Below, piece after piece: positions 1 to 7,819 of a stretch of DNA of 64,000 nt. Origin of the DNA: Tranzscheliella williamsii (Eukaryota > Basidiomycota > Ustilaginomycetes > Ustilaginales > Ustilaginaceae); contig JALBYF010000059.1 of NCBI GenBank assembly GCA_023212725.1, positions 1 to 64,000 of the forward strand, read 5' to 3'. Made by a program: the position numbers and the translations under genes. Below the pieces are notes generated by a model. The model was not told the origin of the DNA. It ran no database searches and was given only the letters and a program-made list of their open reading frames with translations. Numbering within the stretch: the first letter of the stretch is position 1; each line of letters starts with the position of its first letter.

Positions 1-31
1 TGCCAATCGCTTAAGGAACCCAAGCTGTGGC

Positions 32-47
32 GGTCTCTTAAGAGACC
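32..47. repeat. 16-bp perfect palindrome inside a short direct repeat
   Basis: GGTCTCTT/AAGAGACC forms a perfect palindrome. A related unit beginning AAGCTGTG and containing GGTCTC(T/C)TAAG occurs twice, near 22-43 and 50-71. It may be the edge of a decayed mobile element or chance. No coding sequence accompanies it. Confidence 0.45.
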
Positions 48-219
48 ACAAGCTGTGCTGGTCTCCTAAGCGACAAGCTACAAGCGGACGGCTGCATATT
101 ATGTTAGATCACATTCCACATTCGCATCGCGCATCGGGCAAAAGAGGTATACCTAGGGAAAACGGGGGTATATATATCACCGCCCCTAGTTAATTGCGAT
201 ATAGTTTAACATCTGGCTT

Positions 220-525
220 AAATCGCCAGCAGCTGAGGACACCGACACTGTATCGGTGGCAGGTTTCTACGCCGATCTGCCGGTGGACAAGAGGGACTAC
301 TTCTCCAACAAGCTTGGCTCCTGGATGCGGTCGTCCAAGTGCGACTGGGCGCAGGTAGGGCGAAAGCTGGACCGCAACCTGTGGGACATGTTCCCGGCCG
401 AGGTGAATGCCGAGTATTCTCCGCAGGGCAACTATATCCTCTTTCCAACCGGGATCATGCAGCCGCCTTACTTCCACGTCTCGTGGCCGTCATACCTGCA
501 GCGAGGTGCCTTTGGTGCGGTGGCG
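220..525 (+). pseudogene. M13 (neprilysin-type) zinc metallopeptidase remnant
   Basis: The + frame reads a stretch typical of the M13 peptidase C-terminal domain just ahead of the catalytic site. It contains a WDMFPAEVNAEYSP-type segment, then FPTGIMQPPYF, then a YLQRGAFGAVAA segment. In intact family members the zinc-binding HExxH follows immediately, but here the frame continues ALQFHAAR, so the metal-binding motif is lost. The frame has no ATG start, and the large domains on both sides are absent. Roughly 100 residues of a ~700-residue enzyme remain, so this is a relic. The family call rests on the FP-G-QPP block and its spacing. The rest of the reading frame to about 765 shows no peptidase similarity. 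Confidence 0.6.
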
Positions 526-690
526 GCACTTCAATTTCACGCCGCCCGCCTTACACTTCTTTTGGTCTCAAGGCCGCATGATACCGACCTTACATGCATC
601 CCCATGGAGCTGAAACGCCATCTGGATCCAGTGCCTATTCCTAGCAACTCACGCACCCAAACAGAACAAAACAGCCAAAAAAGGGGGGTT

Positions 691-743
691 TGGTCGAACT
701 GGGATTCGAACCCAGGATATACTGGAGATGTTGTCAAGCCAGT
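691..743 (-). tRNA. tRNA-like 3' half (T arm, acceptor 3' strand, Pol III terminator)
   Basis: Read on the minus strand, positions 715-699 form a perfect T arm: stem CTGGG/CCCAG around the loop TTCGAAT. A 7-nt acceptor 3' strand (TTCGACC) and discriminator A follow, and a run of six T (677-682) lies just downstream as a Pol III terminator. Upstream, ACTGG/CCAGT (743-739 with 725-721) could be an anticodon stem, but its loop is 13 nt rather than 7. I could not find a convincing D arm, A box or 5' acceptor strand (GGTCGAA) within about 100 nt. It may be an intron-containing tRNA I cannot fold by eye, a truncated tRNA, or a tRNA-derived element end. No anticodon is assigned. Confidence 0.4.
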
Positions 744-1016
744 TGTGAGTGGGAGTGCTGGGTGAACACATAATGTACTCTGTGCCGCCGGTTGGTCGTT
801 CCGGTTGTTAGGGCACGCTTGGACTCGAGCGCGCAAGGCATGTTAGATTGGTGACAGAAGGGAAGCGACGAGGCTCGGTAGAATCCGGCTAGTATTTCAA
901 GCGGTAAAGACTACATGAGGGCAGCAGACGAGGCAGGGAAAGCGAGGCGGAGAACGGAGGCGGAGGCAGAGGCGGGGTGGTGCGGGGTGGTCGGCGCTAA
1001 AGGCGGGTTGAGGAGG

Positions 1017-1451
1017 CTAGAGGCCGAGGTCAGCCAGGGCGGCGTTGAGCTCGTCGACCAGGTTGGGGTCGCAGGTGCTGCGCTTGCGCTTGCGCAGGCC
1101 GAGGTCGGCGAGCGCCGCGTTGAGCTCGTCGATCAGGTTGGGGTCGCAGGTGCTGCGCTTGCGCAGGCCGAGGTCCTTGAGCGCGGCGCTGAGCTCGTCG
1201 ACCAGGTTCTCCTTGCACTCCTTGTGCTCCTTGCCGCGCTTGCGCAGGCCCAGATCCTTGAGCGCCGCGCTCAGCTCGTCGACCAGGTTCTCCTTGCACT
1301 CCTTCTTGTGCCCGCGCGGCTCGACGAACTGGATCATGTCCGAGCCTGCGCCCGTCGAGATCCGCCGCACCTCCAGCCCAGACGTCGTCGAGGCGCACGA
1401 CACCATGGCCGCACAAGCCACAAGAGTAACCAGAATTCCGCGGAACTGCAT
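1017..1451 (-). CDS. Secreted Kex2-processed repeat precursor (KEP-type), 144 aa
   Basis: This small secreted precursor starts at the ATG at 1451, which opens a signal peptide (MQFRGILVTLVACAAMVSCA). A propeptide ends near VRR (residues 28-30). Four homologous units follow, at about 49-72, 77-99, 100-124 and 125-144. The first two share ECKENLVDELSAALKDLGL; the last two share STCDPNL(I/V)DELNAALADLGL. Each of the first three ends in RKR or RKRKR, classic Kex2 cleavage sites, and each unit has one cysteine (C52, C79, C102, C127) followed by an amphipathic leucine-rich stretch. Known fungal proteins with this layout include pheromone precursors, the Ustilago repellent protein Rep1 and dikaritin precursors; I do not recognise this repeat in any of them. 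No UstYa-like oxidase is nearby, so a RiPP role is unsupported. A TATA box and a 12-bp array lie upstream. Surface peptide, signal or effector roles are all possible. Confidence 0.8.
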   Translation of the reverse strand: MQFRGILVTLVACAAMVSCASTTSGLEVRRISTGAGSDMIQFVEPRGHKKECKENLVDELSAALKDLGLRKRGKEHKECKENLVDELSAALKDLGLRKRSTCDPNLIDELNAALADLGLRKRKRSTCDPNLVDELNAALADLGL

Positions 1452-1581
1452 CTTGAATGAGAAGTTTAGGAGGGGATGGAGGGAAACAAGAGGTAGGGGT
1501 GAGAACAAGTTCCAGCGGAGCGTTGGCTTGGCAGATGTGGATGAATGGGAGTGGGTGGACCTGCCTGCTAACGCGTCTGTC

Positions 1582-1587
1582 TTTATA
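1582..1587 (-). promoter_or_regulatory. TATA box of the repeat-peptide precursor gene
   Basis: The minus strand reads TATAAA about 130 nt upstream of the ATG at 1451, with nothing else coding in between. Position and sequence fit a core promoter of a highly expressed secreted-protein gene. Confidence 0.5.
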
Positions 1588-1655
1588 CCTTCTCAACGGC
1601 ACGTAGCGTCGCGCATCTAGAAGCGACGTTCCCCTACCGTCCAGTTGCTCTCCGA

Positions 1656-1739
1656 GCAGCGCTGAAAGCAGCGCTGAAAGCAGCGCTGAAAACAGTGCTG
1701 AAAACAGTGCTAAAAGCAGGATTGAGACTAGCACTGATA
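1656..1739. repeat. 12-bp tandem array (about 7 units) upstream of the peptide precursor
   Basis: Seven consecutive 12-mers start from GCAGCGCTGAAA and degenerate towards the distal end (ACAGTGCTGAAA, GCAGGATTGAGA). The array lies 205-290 nt upstream of the precursor start codon and beyond its TATA box. Each full unit carries the self-complementary core AGCGCT, so it could bind a dimeric factor. This role is inference. Confidence 0.6.
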
Positions 1740-3748
1740 AGGATCGACATTGTCAAGGAGGCGGCAGGGGGAAGGGGGCAGGGAGGATGGCGATCAAGCG
1801 CCCTTGCTGCTCGCTGATCGCGCCGTGTGTGAGACCGATGTTTACCGTCTCATTGGGCGACGATCGTACCGGTTGGTGGGGGTTTCTGCGCTTCGATCGA
1901 CGGCCGCAAGCGGTGCGGGAGGTAGGGCTGCGGCCGTTGAGACCTGCACCGGCTCGTGGTGCTGGTGGTGAGAAGCGATGCGGCTACTACCGGCCTTGAT
2001 AAGCAGTTCCGAGCCGGTCCATCCAAAGCGGTCGCTTGGGCTGCCAAGACTAGCCTAGGGTTCGGCTTAGTGGTGCGGATGACAGAGGTCGACGTCCCAC
2101 CGCATCCTCCTCCTCGCAGGCAGGAGGACGCTAAGGCAGGGAGCATCCACCCTCCCGGCAGAAGGCATGCCTCGCTACCGCAGCAGAAACCGCCGATAAG
2201 CAGCCGAACAAGCAAAGATAAGCCCCACGCCCCTCCACCTCGCCCTCGACCTTTCACCAGCGCCGCTTCGGATCGCCGGACGATACGTCACCTGCGCTCG
2301 CCTCCATTTTAGCGCGGTACTCCCTACTTCGCCGAAGCCCAATGCAGATCCCTCGTCCCAGCCGCGGTGTCCAGCAGTGCCGAACACGTCACTGCCGCCG
2401 TCAGATGGATGGACAATTCCGGATTCCATTCGATTCTTCTTATCGCGCACCGTCGGCAACTTGCCCAAACCCATCGCCGCTCCCCACGGCCAAGTGTGTC
2501 ACGCCGCTGTCCGTGCCCAGCCATGTCGCAGCCAAAACACATCCATGCCGATCGCATCCGCGCCGCAAACGGACGCTACCCAGGCGAACGAACGCATGTC
2601 ACGTGCGCGTCTTCGCAGCCAGAAGTAGAACAAGAACCGGTGACAAGCAGGACCCGCGAACAAGAGAATACAGAGCGGCGGAGAAGAGCGGATGGATTCA
2701 TCAAGCAGGACGGGTAGGGATCGCAGGACCAGCACGCGTCTCTTCTGCGGGCGGGTAGCGATGCGAGCTGGACGGGATCGTGCATGTTAGATCTGAAGTG
2801 GCGCGCTCCGCGACGTTGACCAAGGGCGCTTCAGAGAGGCCATCGTTTTCGGCGGTGGTGTCGAAGCGGATGGAGCGCTTGGAGGGTGTACCAATAGGCA
2901 AGGTCGCAGAGGGAGCCCACCGACGTTGCAGCCTTTGGTGTAGCAGGCGGACAACGCACAGCGAAGGGGCGGGCTCCAACGTGGGCGGCGCGTGAGTGCA
3001 CAGCGGCGCAGATCCACGCCTCTTTTCTGCTGCACAGTCCAGAGACACGGCCAGCACCTTCAGGCGATGCAGAAGCCGAGTGTCGATTCGCAACGGTGGC
3101 GTCGCGGGTCGAGGCAATGTGGCGCAGCGCGAGCTTCACGCCGAGGATTCGTGATGACTGGCGGTCAACCACGCGTGGTATATCTGCATTGCGGCGATCC
3201 ATCAGCGGGAATCCTAGCATCTTCCACGCCGTCCTTCATCGACGCGAAGTTCGGTGTCAAAGTTCAACGGGCGAGGCATCGGAAGATCTGCCAAGGACGG
3301 CTTACTGGCAGTCGGAGCTGGACGCAAGCGGGGCGGGCCTCTTCTTGGCATACTGCGAAGAGCAGCGCGGCGCTGCGAGCCTAGTCGGGCTGGCAAAGAA
3401 ATGGAGGGTCTGCATGAAACGGAAACGGGCCAACAGCGGTAAGCGCAGCGGATCTATGGAAGTAGACAAGCTGCTACACCGTCTTGCCCATAAGGTTCGA
3501 ATGTACTAGCAGGAATCATGGTAAGCACCTTGAGTAGCATCGGTGCATCGTCACACCCCGCTGCCTGTCAGCGCAGCAAACACGATCAACGACCAACGCA
3601 TCTGCTCTTAAACTTCCCCATAATTGCCGATTTGTTCCTCCTTTTTTCCGTCGCTTTTCCTCGTCGAATTTTCTGTTCCCGTTTAAATGCAGTGCGCAAA
3701 TAGCGCTGCCTCTATCGGGAGATGCACCACCCTCACCTTGCGCCGAGG
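1740..3748. other. Gene-poor interval of about 2 kb
   Basis: Many overlapping open frames of 60-140 codons exist on both strands, as expected in GC-rich DNA. None has a recognisable motif, a consistent codon pattern or a family-like composition. No transposon ends or RNA genes were recognised. The motif TGTTAGATC occurs at 2785-2793. The interval ends just past the 3' end of the polymerase eta gene. Confidence 0.5.
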
Positions 3749-6121
3749 TCACTTCTTGCCGAAGAACTTGTCGAGGCCCCTGGCGGGCTTTTTCTTGCGC
3801 TGAAGGGGAGCAGCCGAGGTGCTGCGGGCAGGGGAGGGTTCGGGCGCCTGCGAGAGCGAGACGGCAAAGTGCCAGTCCTGGTGCTCCTCCTTGAGCCGCT
3901 CGAGCAGGTAGGCGCGCTCGAACGGCAGCGCCGAGGCGGGCGCGCGTAGCACGTCGCCGCACTGCGCACATTGCCATGCCGACTCCGCCTCGTCGCTGCG
4001 CACGTCGGTGTCGTCGTCCGTACGGCTCGGCGCCGCGGTAGAAGCGCGCTCGGAGTGGGCTGTGTCGGCGCGCGTGCCCGGTGCTTGGCTCGGCCCGAAC
4101 AGGTCGTCCAGCCGCCGTCGCTTTTGCTGCCGGCTCGGGCTCTCAGGCGTGGTTCTCTCCGTCGCGTCGTCGTTCTCCGCCCCACGCAGCGGCTCTTTCG
4201 CTTTCACCGGCGAGGCCAGCTTGGACGGCGCGGGTTCGGCTGGCATGGAGGGCGGCGCGCCGAGAAAGCCTTGGATGCCCCTCTGCCCCGCTTCGCCCTC
4301 CTCGAGGCCGCTGAAGCCGAGCGCGATGGTCAGCACCTTGCCGCCGTCGGCGCTGCCGCCCGCGAGTGTGCCGAGCGCATCGCCGACGCTCTCCATCCAG
4401 AGCTTCTCCGCCTTCCTGAGAATGACGCGCGCGAGATCGTCCTGGTGATCGGGGTTGGTAAAGGCAAAGTTGGCCTGGCGGCTCCGTGGCGGCCAGTTAA
4501 CGCGGATATAGCGGAGGACGAGCGTCTTGGGCCACAAGTTGGTGCGTTGCTGGCGCGCTTCGATCAGGCGGATGGCGAGTTCGGTGGCGAGGATGGAGAG
4601 CCAGGGGAGCGCCTCCTCTGCCGAGGTGATCGCCGGCCGAACCGACTTGCTGGCCAGCATGGTCTGATTGTTGACGCGCTCGCGCACCTCGCTATGGTCG
4701 ATCCCGCGCAGCACATTGTACACCCAGCGCGCCTCCTCGCCGAACTTGGCCTGCATCTCGTCGAGCCCCACCTCCCAAAGATCCGCCACGGTCGCCGAAT
4801 TCCACTCGGCGCCGATCGCCGTGCCCAGCTTGCCGCCCAGGAAGCGGATCTTCTGAAACGGCAGGGAGGCGAAGAAGTTGGCCACGCTGCACGGCCGCAT
4901 GATCGTCTGCCCGTTGGGCTTGCGCCATGAGGAACAGAGTTTAGCCAGCGTCTTGTTGCTCGCAATGCCCGCCGAGGTGGTGTAGCCGAGCTCGTCGATC
5001 ACGTTCTGCCGCACCCGGTTCATCAGTTCGGCGCCGAGCGCCAGCGCCACATCCGTCCAGCTGGTCGTGCCGTACTCGATGCGGTCCCAGAGCAGCGCCT
5101 CTGCATCCATCTCGTCCTGCTGCGACGATGTAGGATCCGTCAGCCTGCCGTCGGACGACGACCAGCTTGGCGGGTCCTGCTTGCCAGCTGCGCTCGACAG
5201 CTGAGCATTCGAGGATGGATTTGCCGGCCCTCCGGACGCTGGCATGGCCGATATAATCCCGGCTCCAACGGGGGCATCGACGAGCAGCGCCTGTTTGGCG
5301 ATTGCCTTTTCCGGCCTGCCGATTCCGGTGGCTTTGCCGACGTCGCCAGACTTGGGCACCACGTAGCCGAGCTGCTTCCACTGCTGGAGGCCGAGGCGTG
5401 GCGGAGGGGGGAGCTCCGCGTCCATGCCCCTGAAGCCGGTTTCGACATTGTCTGGCGGGACGTTGACCAGATGCGGGAAGCGCTGGACCATGAGCTTGCG
5501 CACCTCGACGGTCAAATCAAAGTAGCTTTCGTCGATGCTCGCCTTTTCCACCGCGCCGCTCGGGCAAGTCTTTTTGAAGATGGCGAGGATCTTGTTGCTC
5601 TCCCTGCGGTACGGGTCGAGGCTGACCTTGTGGGTCTCGGGCTTGGCGTCGGTATGGTACTCGGCCTTGTTGCTACCATGCGAGTAGGTGGCGACGTGGA
5701 CGAGGTGGAGGTCGGGGCACTTCTTGAGCGCCTCGGGGATGCTTTCAAAGCGGGAGACGCCGGCGTCGCGCGCGGGGTAGTTGACTGCGATGAGGCCCTG
5801 CCACTGCTGGACGGCGATGGGGACGACGGTGGCATCGAGGCCGAGGCGCGAGGCTTCGAACTGGGCGTAGGCGGCGTCCACATCGCAGTGCGCAATGACG
5901 CGCAGCGGGTTGGTGGGATTCAGCGTCCCCGCCGAGAGCACATGCCTGTATGTGACCGCCGGCCAGGCTGGAGGTCCCGCAGCATGCGCAGCCGTCTCCA
6001 GATTGGTGTGCGACGGCATGGGCACCGAGCTAGGCTGCGGCGCCACCAGAGGCGGCGCTTCCACCGGGTTGTGGCTGCCAGCAAGACCGTACCGCTGCGC
6101 AGCCTTCTTGGGACTCGCCAT
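3749..6121 (-). CDS. RAD30: DNA polymerase eta (Rad30-type translesion polymerase), 790 aa
   Basis: This Y-family polymerase replicates across UV photoproducts in the nucleus. The first catalytic motif, DVDAAYAQFE, lies at residues 80-89, with the metal ligands D80 and D82. The second, SIDES, lies at 195-199 (D197, E198). Helix-hairpin-helix and little-finger regions follow, including YTTSAGIASNKTLAKLCS (typical SxGIAxNK..AKL) and a KSVRPAIT segment. A UBZ-type zinc finger lies near 718-751 (C718-x2-C721 ... H747-x3-H751) for ubiquitinated PCNA. The C-terminus ends GLDKFFGKK, a PIP-like PCNA-binding tail lacking the usual Gln. A disordered, basic linker (about 640-715) separates the catalytic core from the finger. 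Residues 1-70 and about 285-335 are low-complexity insertions. The ATG at 6121 is the first in frame. No intron is needed, and the length is normal for fungi with insertions. Confidence 0.95.
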   Translation of the reverse strand: MASPKKAAQRYGLAGSHNPVEAPPLVAPQPSSVPMPSHTNLETAAHAAGPPAWPAVTYRHVLSAGTLNPTNPLRVIAHCDVDAAYAQFEASRLGLDATVVPIAVQQWQGLIAVNYPARDAGVSRFESIPEALKKCPDLHLVHVATYSHGSNKAEYHTDAKPETHKVSLDPYRRESNKILAIFKKTCPSGAVEKASIDESYFDLTVEVRKLMVQRFPHLVNVPPDNVETGFRGMDAELPPPPRLGLQQWKQLGYVVPKSGDVGKATGIGRPEKAIAKQALLVDAPVGAGIISAMPASGGPANPSSNAQLSSAAGKQDPPSWSSSDGRLTDPTSSQQDEMDAEALLWDRIEYGTTSWTDVALALGAELMNRVRQNVIDELGYTTSAGIASNKTLAKLCSSWRKPNGQTIMRPCSVANFFASLPFQKIRFLGGKLGTAIGAEWNSATVADLWEVGLDEMQAKFGEEARWVYNVLRGIDHSEVRERVNNQTMLASKSVRPAITSAEEALPWLSILATELAIRLIEARQQRTNLWPKTLVLRYIRVNWPPRSRQANFAFTNPDHQDDLARVILRKAEKLWMESVGDALGTLAGGSADGGKVLTIALGFSGLEEGEAGQRGIQGFLGAPPSMPAEPAPSKLASPVKAKEPLRGAENDDATERTTPESPSRQQKRRRLDDLFGPSQAPGTRADTAHSERASTAAPSRTDDDTDVRSDEAESAWQCAQCGDVLRAPASALPFERAYLLERLKEEHQDWHFAVSLSQAPEPSPARSTSAAPLQRKKKPARGLDKFFGKK

Positions 6122-6470
6122 CGCGCCGTGCTCAGCCTGATCGGCGTCTCTGCACCGGCATGGTATCGGTGTGGCCTCAGATTAGGATGCTGTTGCTGGA
6201 CAACGAAGCTGCTTTTCCTTCCTTGGTAATTGTAATCGCCATACTCGATCTGTAATCGCCACGATCTGTAATCTACGCGACACGCACGCGCGACTCAGCC
6301 ACGAAGCCGTCCCACACCACTCGACGCCGCCCATCCAAGCCGCACCTACGCAGCTGGATGTCCAGTCACAGTCCACATTCACATTCACAGTCTGTGCAGA
6401 GGGCTGGTCGACAGGGTCGAGTGGATTGTAGCCACCCGGCCTTGGCTTCCATTGCATCGGGGTGGAGGGG
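6122..6470. other. Intergenic: polymerase eta promoter and 3' end of the RS-protein gene
   Basis: No gene is supported here. The stretch at 6363-6394 is built from short CACA(G/T)TC-type repeats (AGTCACAGTCCACATTCACATTCACAG), about 240-270 nt upstream of the polymerase start; similar repeats recur elsewhere in the window. Confidence 0.4.
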
Positions 6471-7391
6471 TCATGCGCGTGCACGGTCGTCTTTGGGGCG
6501 GCGTTTCCCTGCCGGCGAATAGCTGCGGCCGCGGCTGCGACCGTGGGTTCGACTAGGGCCTGATGCTGAATGTAGGCGCGGGCTTGTCTTTCCGTGGGAG
6601 CGGTACGGCGGTGTGTCTTCGTCGTGGATGCTGGCGTCGCGAGTGCGGGGGGAGCGCTGGCGGTCGAGATGGCCGGATCGACGCTCTTCATCTCGGTGTC
6701 TGGAGTGCCTGGAGCGGTCGTCGGGTCGTTCGGTGCGGTGGTGAGTTGGGCTGCGGCTGCGGCTGCGGCTGCGGCTGCGGTGGTGGTGGCGGTGGTGTTC
6801 TTGGCGCCGGTGCTGCTGTGTGCTGCGGTGTCGGTCTGCGCGGCGGGGGCTGTCATCGTCCGCGTGGTGACGGTGGGAGTGGATGCGGTGGTGGTCAGGG
6901 GAGTGCTCTCCGGCGGCGTCTTTGGCGGCGCGCCTAAGCGCGCGCACTTGTTGCCTGGCGGCGCGTCTTGCGACCTTCTTGTCCGCGTCTGACGGGCTCG
7001 GCGCGTGCGGAGCGTCTGTGCCCCAGCCATCCCTCCCGGCGGAGAGCGCGATGTTGTTGGAGCCGGTGGCATCGCGCGATGGCAGCTGGCCGCCCCCCGC
7101 CACCAGCCGCTCGCCGACGACGCCGCCACCCACCGGCACCGCACGCCCCAGCTGCGCATACAGCGCCGCCTCCTCCGCCTCCTTCACCCGCGCCAACTCC
7201 TCCCCCCGCCCCACATCCCCCACCCCCACCTCCTTGTTGTACCAGTGGATATCCCGCCCCGCCTGCCACCGCCCCGTAGGCGCCGCAACCGAATTGCCCA
7301 GATAGTACTCCCGCTCCTGCGTCCCCTTGACCGCCTCCCACGAAAACTCCGCAGCCCCGCCCCGCGCTCCCCCCCGCGTCGGCTGGTACAT
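6471..7391 (-). CDS. MMTAG2-like (C1orf35 homologue) RS-rich protein, 306 aa
   Basis: The N-terminus from the ATG at 7391 reads MYQPTRGGARGG followed by FSWEAVK, YYLGNS, APTGRWQAGRD and WYNKE. This is the diagnostic block (about residues 1-53) of the multiple myeloma tumour-associated protein 2 family (Pfam MMtag domain). An acidic/alanine helix (about 60-80) and a basic helix with KKVARRAARQQVRALRRAAK (about 173-193) follow. The C-terminal third is rich in Arg, Ser, His and Asp, with RSRSRSRSRSP, like SR-type splicing cofactors. Family members are nuclear phosphoproteins of uncertain function, probably RNA-associated. The open frame extends 40 codons upstream without another ATG, so the start is set by the conserved block. 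The RS tract is encoded by a GCN-like triplet run near 6752-6780. Confidence 0.85.
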   Translation of the reverse strand: MYQPTRGGARGGAAEFSWEAVKGTQEREYYLGNSVAAPTGRWQAGRDIHWYNKEVGVGDVGRGEELARVKEAEEAALYAQLGRAVPVGGGVVGERLVAGGGQLPSRDATGSNNIALSAGRDGWGTDAPHAPSPSDADKKVARRAARQQVRALRRAAKDAAGEHSPDHHRIHSHRHHADDDSPRRADRHRSTQQHRRQEHHRHHHRSRSRSRSRSPTHHRTERPDDRSRHSRHRDEERRSGHLDRQRSPRTRDASIHDEDTPPYRSHGKTSPRLHSASGPSRTHGRSRGRSYSPAGKRRPKDDRARA

Positions 7392-7819
7392 AGTCGCTCT
7401 CCAATCCACCCGCACGCACAACGTCGGTCGGTTTACGAATCGGTCGTGTCGACAAGAGCCGCACAGCACAAACTTGCATTCAGTATGGCGCGAGCAGCCG
7501 GTGGATCCCAATCACAATCACAGAACTGAGCGGTCGAAAATAATACCGTGTTAGCACCGCACCGCGTCCAACTAACCCGGCCGACTGCATTTCACACCAG
7601 ACTAGCCTCAGCGACATGGGGCTCCTCGAACCACGGCCACAAGCCCAATTGTGAATGCGAAAACGATGATATGCAGGTTCCAATTCGGTGGCTGGCTCAG
7701 TCTAGACAGGCGATACATCGACAACGCGATGTAAGAGGTAAGGGCGGTGGAGAGGGGCGGAGCTTGAATGGCGCGCTGCTGGCCGCTATGGGAACGTGAC
7801 CGAGAAGTGTGTGTGCAGA
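7392..7819. other. Intergenic: promoter of the RS-protein gene and 3' end of the CCT gene
   Basis: No gene is supported. CAATCACAATCACAG occurs at about 7508-7523, roughly 120 nt upstream of the start codon at 7391, and a related TGTTAG site lies near 7550. Both resemble short motifs seen in other promoters of this window. Confidence 0.4.

Noticed and set aside
1017..1451. Dikaritin-type RiPP cluster
   Set aside because: The precursor layout fits, but no UstYa/DUF3328 oxidase, methyltransferase or peptidase gene lies within the window.
1740..3510. Overlapping open frames of 60-140 codons on both strands
   Set aside because: Composition is random-looking for GC-rich DNA, no frame shows motifs or a plausible domain, and several overlap each other in antisense.
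6563..6992. Gly/Ala/Val-rich open frames on the + strand opposite the RS-protein gene
   Set aside because: They are antisense shadows created by the triplet repeat of the RS domain.
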